Below the pieces are notes generated by a model. The model had not been told where the DNA came from and ran no database searches. It saw nothing but the letters and a program-made list of their open reading frames with translations. A DNA stretch of 64,000 bases from Bartonella bilalgolemi (GTDB taxonomy: Bacteria > Pseudomonadota > Alphaproteobacteria > Rhizobiales > Rhizobiaceae), in NCBI RefSeq assembly GCF_023500045.1, contig NZ_JAMCOF010000007.1, positions 1 through 64,000 of the forward strand, given 5' to 3'. Positions 17,912 through 29,216 of the stretch are shown piece after piece. Within the stretch, counting starts at the first letter, position 1, and every line of letters begins with the position of its first letter. Position numbers and translations under genes: made by a program.

Positions 17912-19232
17912 GTATCATTCCTTCAATTAATAATGTCGGTGCCGATGTACTATAACGTCGATCAATATCATTCGCAGGTATTAAATGCGCCAACATATGG
18001 AGTAGATTAGAGCCTAGTGTTACTTCACTCACTGGATAAGTGATGTCGCCATTTTCAATCCAAAAACCAGAAGCTCCACGGCTATATTGCCCCGTAACAA
18101 AATCAACACCATGCCCAAATAATTCTGTAACATAAAAACCATTCTGCACACTTTTTACCATATCATGAGGTGATACTAAACCTGGTTCAATAGAAAAATT
18201 AGTACTTGCTGGCTGAACAAGCGATGCAGAACGTACACCACGACCATTTGTTTTAAGTCCTAATTCACGAGCCGAAGATGATGAAAGAAGCCAGTTTTTT
18301 AGAACACCATTTTCAATAATATTCAGTGTATGTCCTTCCACCCCTTCACCGTCAAAAGGACGAGAAGCATTTCCGCGTAATCTTAAAGGCTGATCCATCA
18401 CATTAATACCGGCCTTCATGATCCTTTTCCCCTTTAAATTCTGTAAAAGACTTGTTTTGCGAGCAATCGACGCTCCATTAACCATAGACGCAATATGACC
18501 AGCGATTCCACGAGCCACACGTGGATCAAAAACAACAGTCACAACCCCAGTTTCTGCACGAACTGCTCCTAAACGTCGAACTGCGCCTAGTCCAGCATTT
18601 TTACCTATCGTATCTGCTGATACTAAATCAGAGAAATGTAAAGCCGTCGTATAATCATAATCTCGCTCCATTTCTGTTCCCTCACCAGCAAGTGCGCTAC
18701 AAGAACGGGAAAAATAGCTGGAATGATAAGATCCGTAAAAACCATCACTGTTTACAAGCACAAACCCATTCTTGCCATAAGCTGTTGCTGCACCACCAGA
18801 ATTGCTTACGCCCTTCACATCAAGAGCTGCTGCCTCCATTTGCAAAGCATCTTCTGTTAAAAAATGACTTTGTGGAGTAAAATGATCAAAAAGATCAAGA
18901 TCCTTAGGATGAGTAACTAAACATTCTTTATCCGCCAAACCTTCAAATAAACTATCAGGTGAAGCTTTAGCCATTGCAATAGCACGTTCTGCTAATTCCT
19001 GCGGATCAACAACAAAATTAGCAGAAACACTTGCCACCTTTTTACCAACAAAAACCCTCAATGTAAAATCATCACTTTCTGAAGCTTCAGTGGATTCTAC
19101 TTTGCCAAGACGAACTGCTACACAAACAGAATTTGAGTGGATAACAACAGCATCAGCAGCATCAGCTCCAAAACGCTTTGCTGCTTCAACCAACGAACTA
19201 GCTTTATCAAGCTGTTTTTTGTTTATCTTCAT
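17898..19232 (-). CDS. pmbA: TldD/PmbA family protein
   Basis: A 444-residue protein of the TldD/PmbA family. Recognisable blocks are VVFDPRVARGIAGHIASMVNG, GVEGHTLNIIENGVLKNWLL and the C-terminal FVTGQYSRGASGFWIENGDI. PmbA pairs with TldD, which carries the metal-binding HExxxH site, to degrade peptides or process ribosomally made precursors. PmbA itself lacks that motif, as seen here. It heads the leftward operon with the inositol-phosphatase gene. Confidence 0.92.
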   Translation of the reverse strand: MKINKKQLDKASSLVEAAKRFGADAADAVVIHSNSVCVAVRLGKVESTEASESDDFTLRVFVGKKVASVSANFVVDPQELAERAIAMAKASPDSLFEGLADKECLVTHPKDLDLFDHFTPQSHFLTEDALQMEAAALDVKGVSNSGGAATAYGKNGFVLVNSDGFYGSYHSSYFSRSCSALAGEGTEMERDYDYTTALHFSDLVSADTIGKNAGLGAVRRLGAVRAETGVVTVVFDPRVARGIAGHIASMVNGASIARKTSLLQNLKGKRIMKAGINVMDQPLRLRGNASRPFDGEGVEGHTLNIIENGVLKNWLLSSSSARELGLKTNGRGVRSASLVQPASTNFSIEPGLVSPHDMVKSVQNGFYVTELFGHGVDFVTGQYSRGASGFWIENGDITYPVSEVTLGSNLLHMLAHLIPANDIDRRYSTSAPTLLIEGMILAGK

Positions 19233-19326
19233 AAATATCCTTTAAATAATAATTATTCATCTTAATTAAGAAATTTTAAATGAAAAATATAATTTTTTTC
19301 TATTCATAGTTAAAAGTTATGCGCTA

Positions 19327-20160
19327 CTAATGTATCATTTTTCTTTCAACTAATTCTGAAATTTGTCTCTTAGCTTTTTCACGAAAAGGCTCTACACGTT
19401 GTAAAATTTCTTTGACTTCAAAAAAATTTAAAATTTGAATCTCGTTAACAGGAGGGCATAATAAAAGATCTAACTTTGCAGACTGCAAACGTGCTGTCAC
19501 AAGCGCTTGTTGTCCTATAATACCTGTAGCAACAAGACTTTCAGAAATTGAAAGGTGTCCATTTTTACATTCAATAATTGGAAGTCCTGTAACATCAACA
19601 CCGATTGACAAATCAACTGGTTCAGTAAAACAATCAAAAGGTACTGGATTACAAACCGCCCCATCAATCAAAAAATCATGATTGCGTAAAACAGGCTTAA
19701 ATAAACCAGGCAGAGCAGAAGAAGCTGCCAAAGCAGAACGCAAATCTCCTTCTTGAATAACAACCATCTCTGCTGTTTTTAAATTTGAAGCTACAGCACA
19801 AAAAGGTATTTCTAATGCACAAAAATCTCGCGGAAAGTTCAATGGTAAAAAATTTTCTAAAATTAACTCCAAATTAAATTGAAAAAGATGCAAACTGCAT
19901 TCGCAAAACTCTCTCCATGACGTCGGCATTAAAGACCATAAACGCCTCAAAATATCATTTGAATTAGAAAAAGTTGATAGACAATACTCTTTCCAATCAG
20001 TCTCTGTCATTCCAGAAGCTACACCAGCACCGACAATAGAACCAATAGAAGATCCTGCAATAACATTTGGTTTCAAACCCAAATCCTCGAATGCCCCAAT
20101 AACTGGAAGATGACCTAAACCACGAGCCCCTCCACCACCGAATGCCAAACCAATTTTCAC
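19327..20160 (-). CDS. Patatin-like phospholipase family protein
   Basis: A 277-residue RssA-type lipase. The oxyanion motif GGGGARGLGH (residues 8-17), the nucleophile elbow GSSIGS (Ser in the G-x-S-x-G pattern, about 37-42) and the catalytic aspartate motif DGAVCNPVP (about 163-171) are all present, so it should be an active serine-aspartate hydrolase of lipids. There is no signal peptide. Related bacterial proteins include cytosolic RssA and secreted effectors; nothing here points to export. Confidence 0.85.
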   Translation of the reverse strand: MKIGLAFGGGGARGLGHLPVIGAFEDLGLKPNVIAGSSIGSIVGAGVASGMTETDWKEYCLSTFSNSNDILRRLWSLMPTSWREFCECSLHLFQFNLELILENFLPLNFPRDFCALEIPFCAVASNLKTAEMVVIQEGDLRSALAASSALPGLFKPVLRNHDFLIDGAVCNPVPFDCFTEPVDLSIGVDVTGLPIIECKNGHLSISESLVATGIIGQQALVTARLQSAKLDLLLCPPVNEIQILNFFEVKEILQRVEPFREKAKRQISELVERKMIH

Positions 20161-20574
20161 TCTATTCCTCCTACATCATGCTTTAATCCCCAAGTAAGTA
20201 TAAAAAACGCTGTCCCCTATGACTACTTTCTTTTATGTTTATAGAAGTCTCTTAGAAACAACAATAAAAAATATGCAATCTTTATCTTCCTTTTAATTCA
20301 TCCACTAATCTTAGATAATGCGAAATTAATCTGTACGATAATTCGAATACCAATTCTTCAATCATGCTTACTTTAATCCATTAGCTAAAACGAAACTTTG
20401 AAACAAAATTCTTTTACTCAATTGCAAAAAATAGCTATTTTCTTTCTCTCAAAATCTTTAACTAAACTAGAAAAAATTCTGCAATAACGAAACAACTTCT
20501 TCATAAGGAAATATGGTAAACTATGTAAAATAATCCTGTTTCACTTTATAGAGAAAAAATTTCTCAAATGTAAA
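20161..20574. other. Intergenic region between rsmD and the patatin-like gene
   Basis: About 414 bases of AT-rich DNA between two leftward genes. I see no plausible frame or RNA gene. It presumably holds the promoter of the patatin-like gene and the end of the rluB-rsmD transcript. Confidence 0.4.
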
Positions 20575-21132
20575 TTACTGCTGAAGTTTATAGATCCGTA
20601 TTACTGTATCACTATAAAAACGCTCATCATCCAAATGAAATGGATCAGGCAAATTAATAATCGCTTCTTTTGTTTCTTCAAGAATAAAAAATGTTTCAGT
20701 TTTTGCCCATCCTCCTTTAAGAGCTTGAATAAAAGCCTTCTCACCTAAAGAACAACCATAAGGAGGATCTGCAAAAATAACATCAAATGCAAGTATTGTC
20801 CCAATATTTCCAAGTTTGGTTGCATCACGGCGTAAAATTCGCCCAACACCTTGCAGCCCTAAAGTTTCAATGTTTTTTTGAATTAAACTACGCCCTTCTA
20901 TTGAATTTTCAACAAAAACAGCTGCCTTTGCTCCTCGTGAAAGCGCTTCAATCCCTAAAGCACCAGTGCCTGCGAAAAGATCAAGAACACGCTTATCTGT
21001 CCAAAAATTTTCTTCCCGACTCGTAAGAATATTAAAAATGCTTTCACGCGTACGATCACTTGTTGGGCGAATGAATCGACCAAGAGGTTTTGCCAAAACA
21101 TGCCCTGAAAACTTACCGCTGATAACTCGCAC
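20575..21132 (-). CDS. rsmD: 16S rRNA (guanine966-N2)-methyltransferase RsmD
   Basis: A SAM-dependent methyltransferase of about 185 residues. The N-terminal VRVISGKFSGHVLAKPLG and RPTSDRTRESIFNIL, the SAM-binding DLFAGTGALGIEALSRGA and the catalytic DPPYG are diagnostic. The frame is open to 21165, but GGAGG lies five bases before an in-frame GTG at 21132, which gives the usual family start and sits one base after the rluB stop. The two rRNA-modifying genes are cotranscribed. Confidence 0.92.
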   Translation of the reverse strand: MRVISGKFSGHVLAKPLGRFIRPTSDRTRESIFNILTSREENFWTDKRVLDLFAGTGALGIEALSRGAKAAVFVENSIEGRSLIQKNIETLGLQGVGRILRRDATKLGNIGTILAFDVIFADPPYGCSLGEKAFIQALKGGWAKTETFFILEETKEAIINLPDPFHLDDERFYSDTVIRIYKLQQ

Positions 21133-21133
21133 A

Positions 21134-22513
21134 TTATCCTCCGGATCGCTTAGATATTCTTGCACCGTGACTATATCTCTTAAACTTCTTCATAGTCTTA
21201 TCAAAAAACCTAGATTTCCGTTCATTATTAAAAAAATATTCATCATGATCATCTTTAATAACCTTTCCCTCCCTTTTAAATAATTGATCTTTTTTGCTAA
21301 GAATACGTGATTCAACGGAAGTTGTTTTGCTGCGTTTTTTAGAAAAATCAATACACTTATCTTTTTCTACTCGTCTTTCTAATCGTTTTTCCTTTCCTCT
21401 ATCGGTAGATTTCTTATCAATCCAATTGCTCTTACGATCATGATGATTATCTGTATTAGAAGAGGATTTCTTACGTATAATCTGCGGACAAGCACCAGGA
21501 GCCATCCAAACATTAGAACAACGTGAACGTAAAAAAGCACGCTCTTCCTTCCCACCCTTGTTTTGATCTTTCCCTCTTAATTTTTCATCAATTTTTTTAC
21601 TTAATTGTACCTGACTATGCCCAGAAAATTTTCTTTTTTTTCCATATAACAGACTTTCTTTGCTAGAGATAATCCAACTATCCTTAATCACAGGAGTTTT
21701 TGTACTGTTTTGTTTTTCAACAACAGCAGAATTTGAAAAAGGTTTAAGAATAGGCGCATCAAAATCCGCATTAGCTTGCAAAATCAAACGTTCTCCTAAT
21801 TGATCACGCAACATTCGGCCTTTTAACTCACGAACTGCACCTTCTTTCAAATCAGATAATTGAAATGGACCATACGACACGCGAATTAAACGATTCACCG
21901 ATAATCCTAAAGCTCCCAAAACATTCTTAATTTCACGATTTTTTCCTTCACGTAAAGCTACAGAAAGCCATACATTTGATCCCTGATCACGTTCAATCGA
22001 AGCTTCAATTGAACCATAAAAAATCCCATTAACTGCAATACCATTCTTTAAATCTTGAAGTGCGCTTTGTTTAACTTTTCCATGAGCACGAACCCGATAT
22101 TTGCGCACCCATCCCGTTAAAGGAAGCTCCAATACACGTGCTAAACCACCATCATTGGTTAAAAGCAAAAGTCCTTCTGTATTAATATCAAGCCTCCCCA
22201 CAGAAAGCACACGAGGCATACCTTTTGGCAAATTATCAAATACTGTTGGTCTCCCTTGAGGATCGCGATTAGTCGTAACAAATCCTGTTGGTTTGTAATA
22301 AAGCCATAACCGTGTTCGTTCTATAGGGGGTAAAGGCTTACCATCAACTGTAATAACATCAGAGCGAGTAACATTAAAAGCAGGTGTAGTTACAACTACA
22401 CCATTAACAACAATACGACCTGCAGCTATCATCATCTCTGCATCACGCCGTGATGCTAATCCGGCACGCGCTAATCTTTTAGCAATTCTTTCACTTTCAC
22501 TGTTTTCACTCAT
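21134..22513 (-). CDS. rluB: RluB-type 23S rRNA pseudouridine synthase with long basic C-terminal tail
   Basis: A 459-residue protein. Residues about 9-60 form an S4 RNA-binding domain ([20 protein letters not shown]). Residues about 65-235 form the RsuA/RluB catalytic domain with the active-site [17 protein letters not shown]. The last 220 residues are a lysine/arginine/serine-rich, low-complexity extension that is probably disordered and may hold RNA. Rhizobiales RluB proteins often carry such tails. By family it modifies uridine in helix 89-90 of 23S rRNA. Coupled with rsmD. Confidence 0.9.
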   Translation of the reverse strand: MSENSESERIAKRLARAGLASRRDAEMMIAAGRIVVNGVVVTTPAFNVTRSDVITVDGKPLPPIERTRLWLYYKPTGFVTTNRDPQGRPTVFDNLPKGMPRVLSVGRLDINTEGLLLLTNDGGLARVLELPLTGWVRKYRVRAHGKVKQSALQDLKNGIAVNGIFYGSIEASIERDQGSNVWLSVALREGKNREIKNVLGALGLSVNRLIRVSYGPFQLSDLKEGAVRELKGRMLRDQLGERLILQANADFDAPILKPFSNSAVVEKQNSTKTPVIKDSWIISSKESLLYGKKRKFSGHSQVQLSKKIDEKLRGKDQNKGGKEERAFLRSRCSNVWMAPGACPQIIRKKSSSNTDNHHDRKSNWIDKKSTDRGKEKRLERRVEKDKCIDFSKKRSKTTSVESRILSKKDQLFKREGKVIKDDHDEYFFNNERKSRFFDKTMKKFKRYSHGARISKRSGG

Positions 22514-22782
22514 TTTCTCTTCATTTCGATTTTTTTAAATTGTATAGTAAATTTCTCATGCACACTATATCGTTTATTCTGAAAAGAGGGGGAGTGCAAT
22601 CGTTCATCATATTCTATCATTTTATATCCTAAGTCCCCATTTACTTTTAATGCAGCTCTAAACACTTTTAAGACGTAATAAAACCCTTTCATTACACAAT
22701 GTTCATAATAAAACAGCTTGCTCACTTCATAGACCTCTGTAATATAACTTTTTAGTTACTTATACTTCAATGGAAGAATAAT

Positions 22783-23229
22783 ATGAGACTTACTCCTATG
22801 GAAATAGCCCTTTTAGAAGCACAATCAGCAAAAAAACAAGATGAAATTCCCGTAGGAGCAGTTATCACACATGGTCAAACAATCATTGCACGTGCTGGCA
22901 ATTACACAAAAAAACCACATGATCCTACAGGACACGCGGAAATGCGTGTCATTCGTATAGCTTGTCAAATCTTCAAAAGTGAAAGAATTCCTGAATGCGA
23001 TCTTTATGTAACACTCGAACCATGCGCTATGTGTGCCGCGGCCATTTCATTTGCACGCATAAGAAACTTGTATTATGCAACCAAGGATTCAAAGGGTGGC
23101 GCTATTGAACACGGATCGCGTTTCTACCAACAACCAACCTGTCATCATAAACCTAATGTTTATTCTGGTTTTAAAGAAAAAGAAGCCTCTCAATTACTCA
23201 AAGACTTTTTTATACAAAAACGACGTTAA
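22783..23229 (+). CDS. tadA: tRNA-specific adenosine deaminase TadA
   Basis: A 148-residue cytidine-deaminase-fold enzyme. The zinc/proton-shuttle motif GHAEMRVI (about 50-57) and EPCAMCAAAISFARI (about 80-94) carry the His, Glu and two Cys needed for catalysis. It converts adenosine-34 of tRNA-Arg(ACG) to inosine, an essential step for codon reading. It is transcribed divergently from rluB, with about 270 bases between them. Confidence 0.93.
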   Translation: MRLTPMEIALLEAQSAKKQDEIPVGAVITHGQTIIARAGNYTKKPHDPTGHAEMRVIRIACQIFKSERIPECDLYVTLEPCAMCAAAISFARIRNLYYATKDSKGGAIEHGSRFYQQPTCHHKPNVYSGFKEKEASQLLKDFFIQKRR

Positions 23230-23342
23230 AAATAAACTTTACTTCAACCTAAATATCCTAATCTTTAAAAAACAAAACCCTTTTTTTAAAATTCTTATTG
23301 CTTCCTACTTGCCAACTGCTGTCTCTTCTCACATATTTTTAT

Positions 23343-23921
23343 TTATTCTTCTTTTTGTTCTGCAGGTGCAGTTACTGCTGGTTGACGATAAATTAAAGGT
23401 GGCTCACTAAGGTAGCGACGATAATTTGCATTGCCACCGATAGCTTCCTTTTTCTGACGCAAATACTCCTCACGTTGTTGTTTTTCATTAAGCTGTACAA
23501 CACCCTTTGGATCATCAAAATTTGCATGATCTCTTGTCACTACTTTTTTATCTGAAGCAAAAGAAACCTTACCGTTAGAACTCATTCTATTAGCCCCTAC
23601 TCCATTTCGCAAATTTTTCTGAGACTGCTCGGACATCTTTATCTCATTATGAGAATTAATCTCCGTACTATCCACCTGAGGTAGAGGTAAAACTACATGC
23701 GTATTAGGTTCTGGAAATACAAGTTGTGGGCGCTGTTTCATAACAAGCTGACTATTCTTATTTGTTGATTTTAGTGAAGCAAGATTAGTTATATCATCAA
23801 AAAATTGTAATGAAACTGTTTTATCTGTACCGTAAGTAGGAGCAGACAAATTACACCCCGTCAATATATAACATACACTCAGCGTACTCGCTAAAAATAT
23901 TTTCATTGCATATTTATTCAT
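23343..23921 (-). CDS. Predicted lipoprotein of unknown function
   Basis: A 192-residue protein with a lipoprotein signal peptide whose lipobox ILTGC places the acylated cysteine at residue 23. The mature part is polar, with low sequence complexity and a conserved-looking C-terminal YLSEPPLIYRQPA motif. Similar short lipoproteins lie near ileS and lspA in other Rhizobiales, but the function is not known to me. An alternative start at Met6 would also keep the lipobox. Confidence 0.75.
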   Translation of the reverse strand: MNKYAMKIFLASTLSVCYILTGCNLSAPTYGTDKTVSLQFFDDITNLASLKSTNKNSQLVMKQRPQLVFPEPNTHVVLPLPQVDSTEINSHNEIKMSEQSQKNLRNGVGANRMSSNGKVSFASDKKVVTRDHANFDDPKGVVQLNEKQQREEYLRQKKEAIGGNANYRRYLSEPPLIYRQPAVTAPAEQKEE

Positions 23922-24147
23922 TGCTCACCCACTTTCCTAAGCGCACAATTCACTGACATTATTATGTCTCTTTGGAGACTGCCAATAACGTACAAATTGC
24001 CTATTCATAGATAAAACAACACATTTTATTTCTGACATAAATTTCCTCTCCATCAATGATAGAATTTAAGTGATGTTAAAACTATCGAATATCGCCCTTT
24101 CACACTGCTCTGCTCAAAACATCTTCTACTAAAATAGGTTGAACCTC

Positions 24148-27063
24148 TTAAACTTTGCCAAGTGCTTGTAATTCTCGTAAAGCAGCTGCATCACGGGCAG
24201 AGACATCAGGATAATTTGGATCACTCCCAACATCTTGTGTATAACGCCATGATCGAGCACATTTAATACCCACAGCCTTATTCGAATATACACCAACACC
24301 TTCAACATCGCTCAAAGCAAAAGCATCTGAAGGAGGTTTATCTTGAACGATTGTTAGAGCACTGGTAATACAAATCTCTGCCATATCTAAATTGTTCAAA
24401 GATTCTAATAAAACCGGATTAGAAATAAAAACAATAGGTGCTGCTTCTAAAGATGACCCAATACGTCTATCTGCTCGCTCAATCTCTAAAGCACCCGTTA
24501 CAACTCTACGAACCTGTCGGACTTTTTTCCAACGCTCTGCTAAAAGTTCATTTTTCCATTCTGCCAACACAGGACGAAACTGCTGCAAATGCACCGAACA
24601 ACTTTCTGGATAACGTTCTAACCAAGCTTCTTCCATTGTAAAAGGTAACATTGGAGCAAGCCACGTTACCATTCGATCAAAAATTTCACGAATGACTTGC
24701 AAAGAGGCTTTACGTTTTCCTGATGAGGACGGATCACAATAAAGAGTATCTTTACGAATATCAAAATAAAACGCCGATAACTCAACGATTGAAAAATCTA
24801 ATAATGCACGCATAATTTTCTTAAAATCAAACTCATCATAGGACCGATTAATCAACTGATCAAGTTCATAAAGCCGATGCAATATCAATTTTTCAAGATC
24901 TGGTAGTGTACAATAGGGTATTTCTTCTCCTTCATCATAAACTAAAATGCCAAGCATCCAACGAATTGCATTCCGCAATTTGCGATATGAATCCACATTT
25001 GTTTGAAGAATCTTTTTACCCAAACGCTGATCTTCCCAATAGTCAGTTGTCATCACCCAAAGACGAAAAATATCAGCACCAAATGTTTTAATAATATCTT
25101 GTGGCATAATCGTATTGCCTAAAGACTTAGACATTTTTTTGCCATTCTCATCCAAAGTAAAACCATGTGTAACAACAGCTTTATAGGGTGAACAAGCTCG
25201 TGTTCCACAACTTTCTAAAAGAGAAGACTGAAACCATCCACGATGCTGGTCAGATCCTTCAAAATAAACATCAGCAGGCCATTTCAAATCAGCACGGTCT
25301 TCTAATACAAAACTATGACTCGCTCCAGAATCAAACCAAACATCTAAAATATCATAGACCTGTGTCCAAGTTTCATGAACACGTTCACCTAGAAAACGTT
25401 CACGAGCTCCTTCTGTAAACCACGCATCTGCCCCTTCTGCTTCAAAAGCTTTTAAAATACGTTTATTCACTTGCTCATCTTTAAGAATAATCCCCTCCTC
25501 ATTAACAAAAATACAAATTGGAACACCCCAAGCACGCTGACGAGAAAGTACCCAATCTGGACGATCTGCGATCATAGAAACTAAACGATTTTGAGCGGAA
25601 GATGGAACAAAACGTGTCATCATAACAGCTTCCAGAGCTCGGCTACGTAAGGTTGAACCATCACCAAGATCTTTATCCATTGCAATAAACCATTGAGGCG
25701 TGTTCCGGAAAATAATTGGTTTTTTTGAACGCCAACTATGAGGATAAGAATGTTTTAAACGACCACGCGCAAATAATAGCCCTGCTTTCATTAAAGCATT
25801 AATAACTTCTTTATTAGCATTACCCATTTTTCCATTATCATCAATAACACGAAGAGCTCCTTCTTCACGATCTGGCCCAAAACCGGGGACATCTTTCGTA
25901 TAAAAACCTGCATCATCAACAGGAAAAGGTATAGTAGTGTCAATACCAGCTTGCTCCAATACAGACCTATAAGCATTCCAAATTTCAAAATCCTCACGCC
26001 CATGGCTAGGTGCTGTATGGACAAAACCTGTACCAACATCCTCTGTCACATGGACGCCATCAAGCATCGCAATCTTATGGTTGTATCCCCCAGCTAAACC
26101 TTTAAGCGGATGAGAAAGAATAAGAGTTTTAAGTTCATCAGCGCACACAGAACGCAAACGCTTTAAAATAAGTTTTGCTTTTTCTGCACAATTCTCAACT
26201 AACGCATCAGCAAAAAGAAGTTTTTCCCCAACCTGAGGACCAAAATCATTTTCTGCGCTTTCCACAAGATAAACGCCATAAGAAATTTGTGAAGAGTAAC
26301 TAACCGCACGATTACCAGGAATTGTCCATGGCGTTGTTGTCCAAATCACAACATAGGTATCATATAAATCACAAGAACACGTTTCCAAAATAGGAAATTT
26401 AACCCAGATAACATCAGATTCATGATCATGATACTCAATTTCTGCTTCAGCCAAAGCTGTACGCTCAACAACAGACCACATCACAGGTTTTGAACCACAA
26501 TAAAGTTGATCAGACATAGCAAATTTTATCAATTCGCTAGCAATGCGTGCTTCCGAATGAAAAGCCATCGTCGTATAAGGATTTTTAAAATCCCCCACAA
26601 TGCCAAGTCTCTTAAATTCTTCACTTTGAACTATTATCCAAGACTGCGCAAAATCACGACATTCCTGACGAAATTCACTAAGGGGAACATCATCCTTGTT
26701 TTTCCCTTGAGCACGATACTTTTCCTCAATTTTCCACTCAATTGGAAGTCCATGACAATCCCAACCAGGAACATAATTCGCATTAAAACCTCGCATTTGA
26801 AATGAACGAACAATAACATCCTTTAAAACTTTGTTTAAAGCATGCCCAATATGAATATTGCCATTTGCATAAGGTGGACCATCATGAAGAATGTAAGGTG
26901 GACGATCTTTCGCTTGTTGTCGCAATTGAGTATAAAGATCTATCTCTTCCCATCGGGTTATTAATTCAAGCTCTTTTTGCGGCAAACCCGCACGCATAGG
27001 AAAATCAGTTTTTGGTAAATAAAGAGTTTTTGAATAATCTATTACTTCATTTTTCACAGACAT
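24148..27063 (-). CDS. ileS: Isoleucyl-tRNA synthetase
   Basis: A 971-residue class I synthetase. The HIGH motif appears in [19 protein letters not shown] (about 65-83) and the KMSKS loop in KKMSKSLGN (about 630-638). The editing domain block [14 protein letters not shown] and the anticodon-binding domain are present. The C-terminus reads [20 protein letters not shown]: only one cysteine remains of the zinc-binding pairs of E. coli IleS, as is common in this order. It is followed on the minus strand by the hbp cluster only in the upstream direction, so it is probably transcribed alone or with the lipoprotein gene. Confidence 0.97.
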   Translation of the reverse strand: MSVKNEVIDYSKTLYLPKTDFPMRAGLPQKELELITRWEEIDLYTQLRQQAKDRPPYILHDGPPYANGNIHIGHALNKVLKDVIVRSFQMRGFNANYVPGWDCHGLPIEWKIEEKYRAQGKNKDDVPLSEFRQECRDFAQSWIIVQSEEFKRLGIVGDFKNPYTTMAFHSEARIASELIKFAMSDQLYCGSKPVMWSVVERTALAEAEIEYHDHESDVIWVKFPILETCSCDLYDTYVVIWTTTPWTIPGNRAVSYSSQISYGVYLVESAENDFGPQVGEKLLFADALVENCAEKAKLILKRLRSVCADELKTLILSHPLKGLAGGYNHKIAMLDGVHVTEDVGTGFVHTAPSHGREDFEIWNAYRSVLEQAGIDTTIPFPVDDAGFYTKDVPGFGPDREEGALRVIDDNGKMGNANKEVINALMKAGLLFARGRLKHSYPHSWRSKKPIIFRNTPQWFIAMDKDLGDGSTLRSRALEAVMMTRFVPSSAQNRLVSMIADRPDWVLSRQRAWGVPICIFVNEEGIILKDEQVNKRILKAFEAEGADAWFTEGARERFLGERVHETWTQVYDILDVWFDSGASHSFVLEDRADLKWPADVYFEGSDQHRGWFQSSLLESCGTRACSPYKAVVTHGFTLDENGKKMSKSLGNTIMPQDIIKTFGADIFRLWVMTTDYWEDQRLGKKILQTNVDSYRKLRNAIRWMLGILVYDEGEEIPYCTLPDLEKLILHRLYELDQLINRSYDEFDFKKIMRALLDFSIVELSAFYFDIRKDTLYCDPSSSGKRKASLQVIREIFDRMVTWLAPMLPFTMEEAWLERYPESCSVHLQQFRPVLAEWKNELLAERWKKVRQVRRVVTGALEIERADRRIGSSLEAAPIVFISNPVLLESLNNLDMAEICITSALTIVQDKPPSDAFALSDVEGVGVYSNKAVGIKCARSWRYTQDVGSDPNYPDVSARDAAALRELQALGKV

Positions 27064-27256
27064 TGTGAAATATTCCTGTTCACTTTTAATATTTTATTTT
27101 TACCATTTCCCTGAACCCTGAAAATATAGTTATCTAATCTATGAAAGAAGCTAGACTAATAATTCGTACTCAGCAGTGATCAAGAATACATAATACCACA
27201 AATTACGTGGCTTTATCATGAAACCATTAAAAAAGAAAACAAAAAAAATAACTCTT

Positions 27257-27284
27257 AAAAAAAAGACCCTACATAAGTAGAGCC
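27257..27284 (-). terminator. Rho-independent terminator of hbp copy 1
   Basis: On the minus strand GGCTCTAC-TTAT-GTAGGGTC forms an eight-pair stem (with G-U pairs) followed by a run of eight T. It lies 34 bases after the stop codon of the outer-membrane protein gene at 27318. Confidence 0.75.
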
Positions 27285-27317
27285 TTGTTATAATGAAAGT
27301 TTAAATTTCTCAATAAA

Positions 27318-28193
27318 TTAGAATTTATAAGCTACACCGACACGAAAGTCATTGGTTTTATAACTAAGCTCAACTTCTCCTTTTGCAAATTCCTTTTTAC
27401 CAAAATCTGAATAACGATACTCGGCACGCATAACAACATTACCAATCATTGCAATATCAATACCACCACCAACGGTATAACCGACCATTTTCTTTTTTTC
27501 AGTTATTTCACTCTCTTGAGTAACTAACGATACCGATAAAGTATCTTTAAGCTCCACATAAGAAACACCAGCAGCAATATAAGGCATAATATGATCAGCA
27601 GCAAAACCTATACGTACCCGCGTAGCACCAGTCCATTTTTCTTTTAAAGTGTGATTAAAAATGCTGACATCCCCTTCTGTATTATCTATTTTAGCAATAT
27701 GATTATACATCGCACTCTTATTTCTGAAACTTCCTAAAGGATTGAATATCACCCTCCCGCTTCCATTTAACTCCCTGTGCTTATACATTGGCATATTACC
27801 ATTATCTATGATAATATTTCGGCTATCCTCTTTTCCGGACCACGTTATATCCGTATCAACACCTACAATAAGACCATTACCAATATCAATATTTAGACCT
27901 GTATAAATACCACCCCTTATCCCTAAGGGTTTAGGCAAAAAAACCGGATCAACTTTATGCCATTTATTAGTTTTGCTCCTATCATCTAGTAGAGGTATTT
28001 CAAGATCCAAAGCTTTTGCAGCGACCGTACTTGAAAAATTACTAATCTGACCACCAACATAAAAACCCGTCCAAGAAAATCGAGAAGAAGCTGATGATGA
28101 TATTGGTTCTTGAAATGACATACGTTCTGATGCTTGCACTACGGAAACACAAGCTGAAGTAATAGTTAATAATAAAAAATATTTAATACTCAT
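27318..28193 (-). CDS. Hemin-binding protein (Hbp), Omp25/Omp31-type porin, copy 1
   Basis: A 291-residue outer-membrane beta-barrel protein. A signal peptide (about 1-21, ending VQA) is followed by a short linker and the family mark FSWTGFYVGGQI. Alternating barrel strands end in TNDFRVGVAYKF, whose terminal Phe is the BAM recognition signal. EYRYSDFGKK before the last strands is shared by all three intact copies. Hbp proteins of Bartonella bind hemin at the cell surface and are expressed phase- or iron-dependently; the function here is by family. It is the left end of a tandem cluster. Confidence 0.85.
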   Translation of the reverse strand: MSIKYFLLLTITSACVSVVQASERMSFQEPISSSASSRFSWTGFYVGGQISNFSSTVAAKALDLEIPLLDDRSKTNKWHKVDPVFLPKPLGIRGGIYTGLNIDIGNGLIVGVDTDITWSGKEDSRNIIIDNGNMPMYKHRELNGSGRVIFNPLGSFRNKSAMYNHIAKIDNTEGDVSIFNHTLKEKWTGATRVRIGFAADHIMPYIAAGVSYVELKDTLSVSLVTQESEITEKKKMVGYTVGGGIDIAMIGNVVMRAEYRYSDFGKKEFAKGEVELSYKTNDFRVGVAYKF

Positions 28194-28272
28194 AGATCTA
28201 CCTCCATATAAATTCCAGAGTGTATTCTATATAATATCTAATTTGGAAAATCTGTAGTAAAAATAACACAAC

Positions 28273-28310
28273 AAAAAGATCTCCGCTTCAAAGCAAAGCA
28301 GAGATCTTTT
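28273..28310 (-). terminator. Rho-independent terminator of hbp copy 2
   Basis: On the minus strand AAAAGATCTC-x-GCTT pairs with AAGC-x-GAGATCTTTTT around a short loop, ending in a T-run. It sits about 21 bases after the hbp copy 2 stop at 28331, so each copy has its own terminator. Confidence 0.75.
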
Positions 28311-28330
28311 ATGATCCAATCACCAATAAA

Positions 28331-29128
28331 CTAGAATTTATAAGCTACACCGACACGAAAGTCATTGGTTTTATAACTAAGCTCACCATCTTCCTTCGCA
28401 AATTTCTTTTTACCAAAATCTGAATAACGATACTCAGCACGCATAATAATATTATCAGTCATTGCAACATCAATACCACCACCAATACTATAACCAACTA
28501 GAATCTTTGTTTCATCTAATTTCACTTCATTTGTATCTTTTTGTATTTTTCCTGTAATTTCTGCTTTCTTTACTTCAAAAACATTTTGAAGCTGCACATA
28601 AGAAACACCACCAGAAACATAAGGCATCACACGATCGACTATAAAACCAACACGCATTCGCGTAGCACCAGCCCATTTTTCTTTTAAGATATAGTTAAAT
28701 TGACTTGTTATATTAGAATCAATAAACTGGTAATTTGTCCTTTCAAGCTCATCTGGTGTATTAATCACTTTTGTATATTTTTTTCCAGACCACGCCATAT
28801 CAGTATCAATGCCTAGAATAATGTCTTTGCTCAAACCAACATTCGAACCTGCATAAACACCCCCTATAAAACCTGAAAGCTCAGGTGATAGCAGTTTAGA
28901 AAACTCTTCATTCTCATCATCTCTACTTTTTAAGGTAGCTTCACCTGAAAAACCACCAAGCTGACCACCAATATAAAAACCCGTCCAAGAAAAATTGCTA
29001 GAAGATGCAATCACCGGTACTGGTTGATAACTCTGTGACTGATGCGGTCTCATAATGTCAGCTGCTTGTACTATAGAAACTGGAATAAAAGCCCAAATAA
29101 AAGCTCCCTTAAATATCTTAATATTCAT
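28331..29128 (-). CDS. Hemin-binding protein (Hbp), Omp25/Omp31-type porin, copy 2
   Basis: A 265-residue paralog of the neighbouring barrel proteins. It has a signal peptide (about 1-22, ending VQA), NFSWTGFYIGGQLGGFSGEA at about 44-63, KEKWAGATRMRVGF in the middle, and the shared EYRYSDFGKK and DFRVGVAYKF end. Surface loops differ most between copies, as expected for exposed hemin-binding or immune-contact regions. It is the shortest intact copy. Confidence 0.85.
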   Translation of the reverse strand: MNIKIFKGAFIWAFIPVSIVQAADIMRPHQSQSYQPVPVIASSSNFSWTGFYIGGQLGGFSGEATLKSRDDENEEFSKLLSPELSGFIGGVYAGSNVGLSKDIILGIDTDMAWSGKKYTKVINTPDELERTNYQFIDSNITSQFNYILKEKWAGATRMRVGFIVDRVMPYVSGGVSYVQLQNVFEVKKAEITGKIQKDTNEVKLDETKILVGYSIGGGIDVAMTDNIIMRAEYRYSDFGKKKFAKEDGELSYKTNDFRVGVAYKF

Positions 29129-29216
29129 ACAATACTCTCCTACTTCTAATTATCCAAACTGAGCTTTATAAAATACTTTATTTCGAATATCTGTAACTTA
29201 AATGATACTCTCGCAG

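Noticed and set aside
22510-22725. A 71-codon minus-strand frame ending inside the rluB start (ATGA overlap)
   Set aside because: No ribosome-binding site, no family resemblance and irregular composition; it lies in the divergent promoter region between rluB and tadA.
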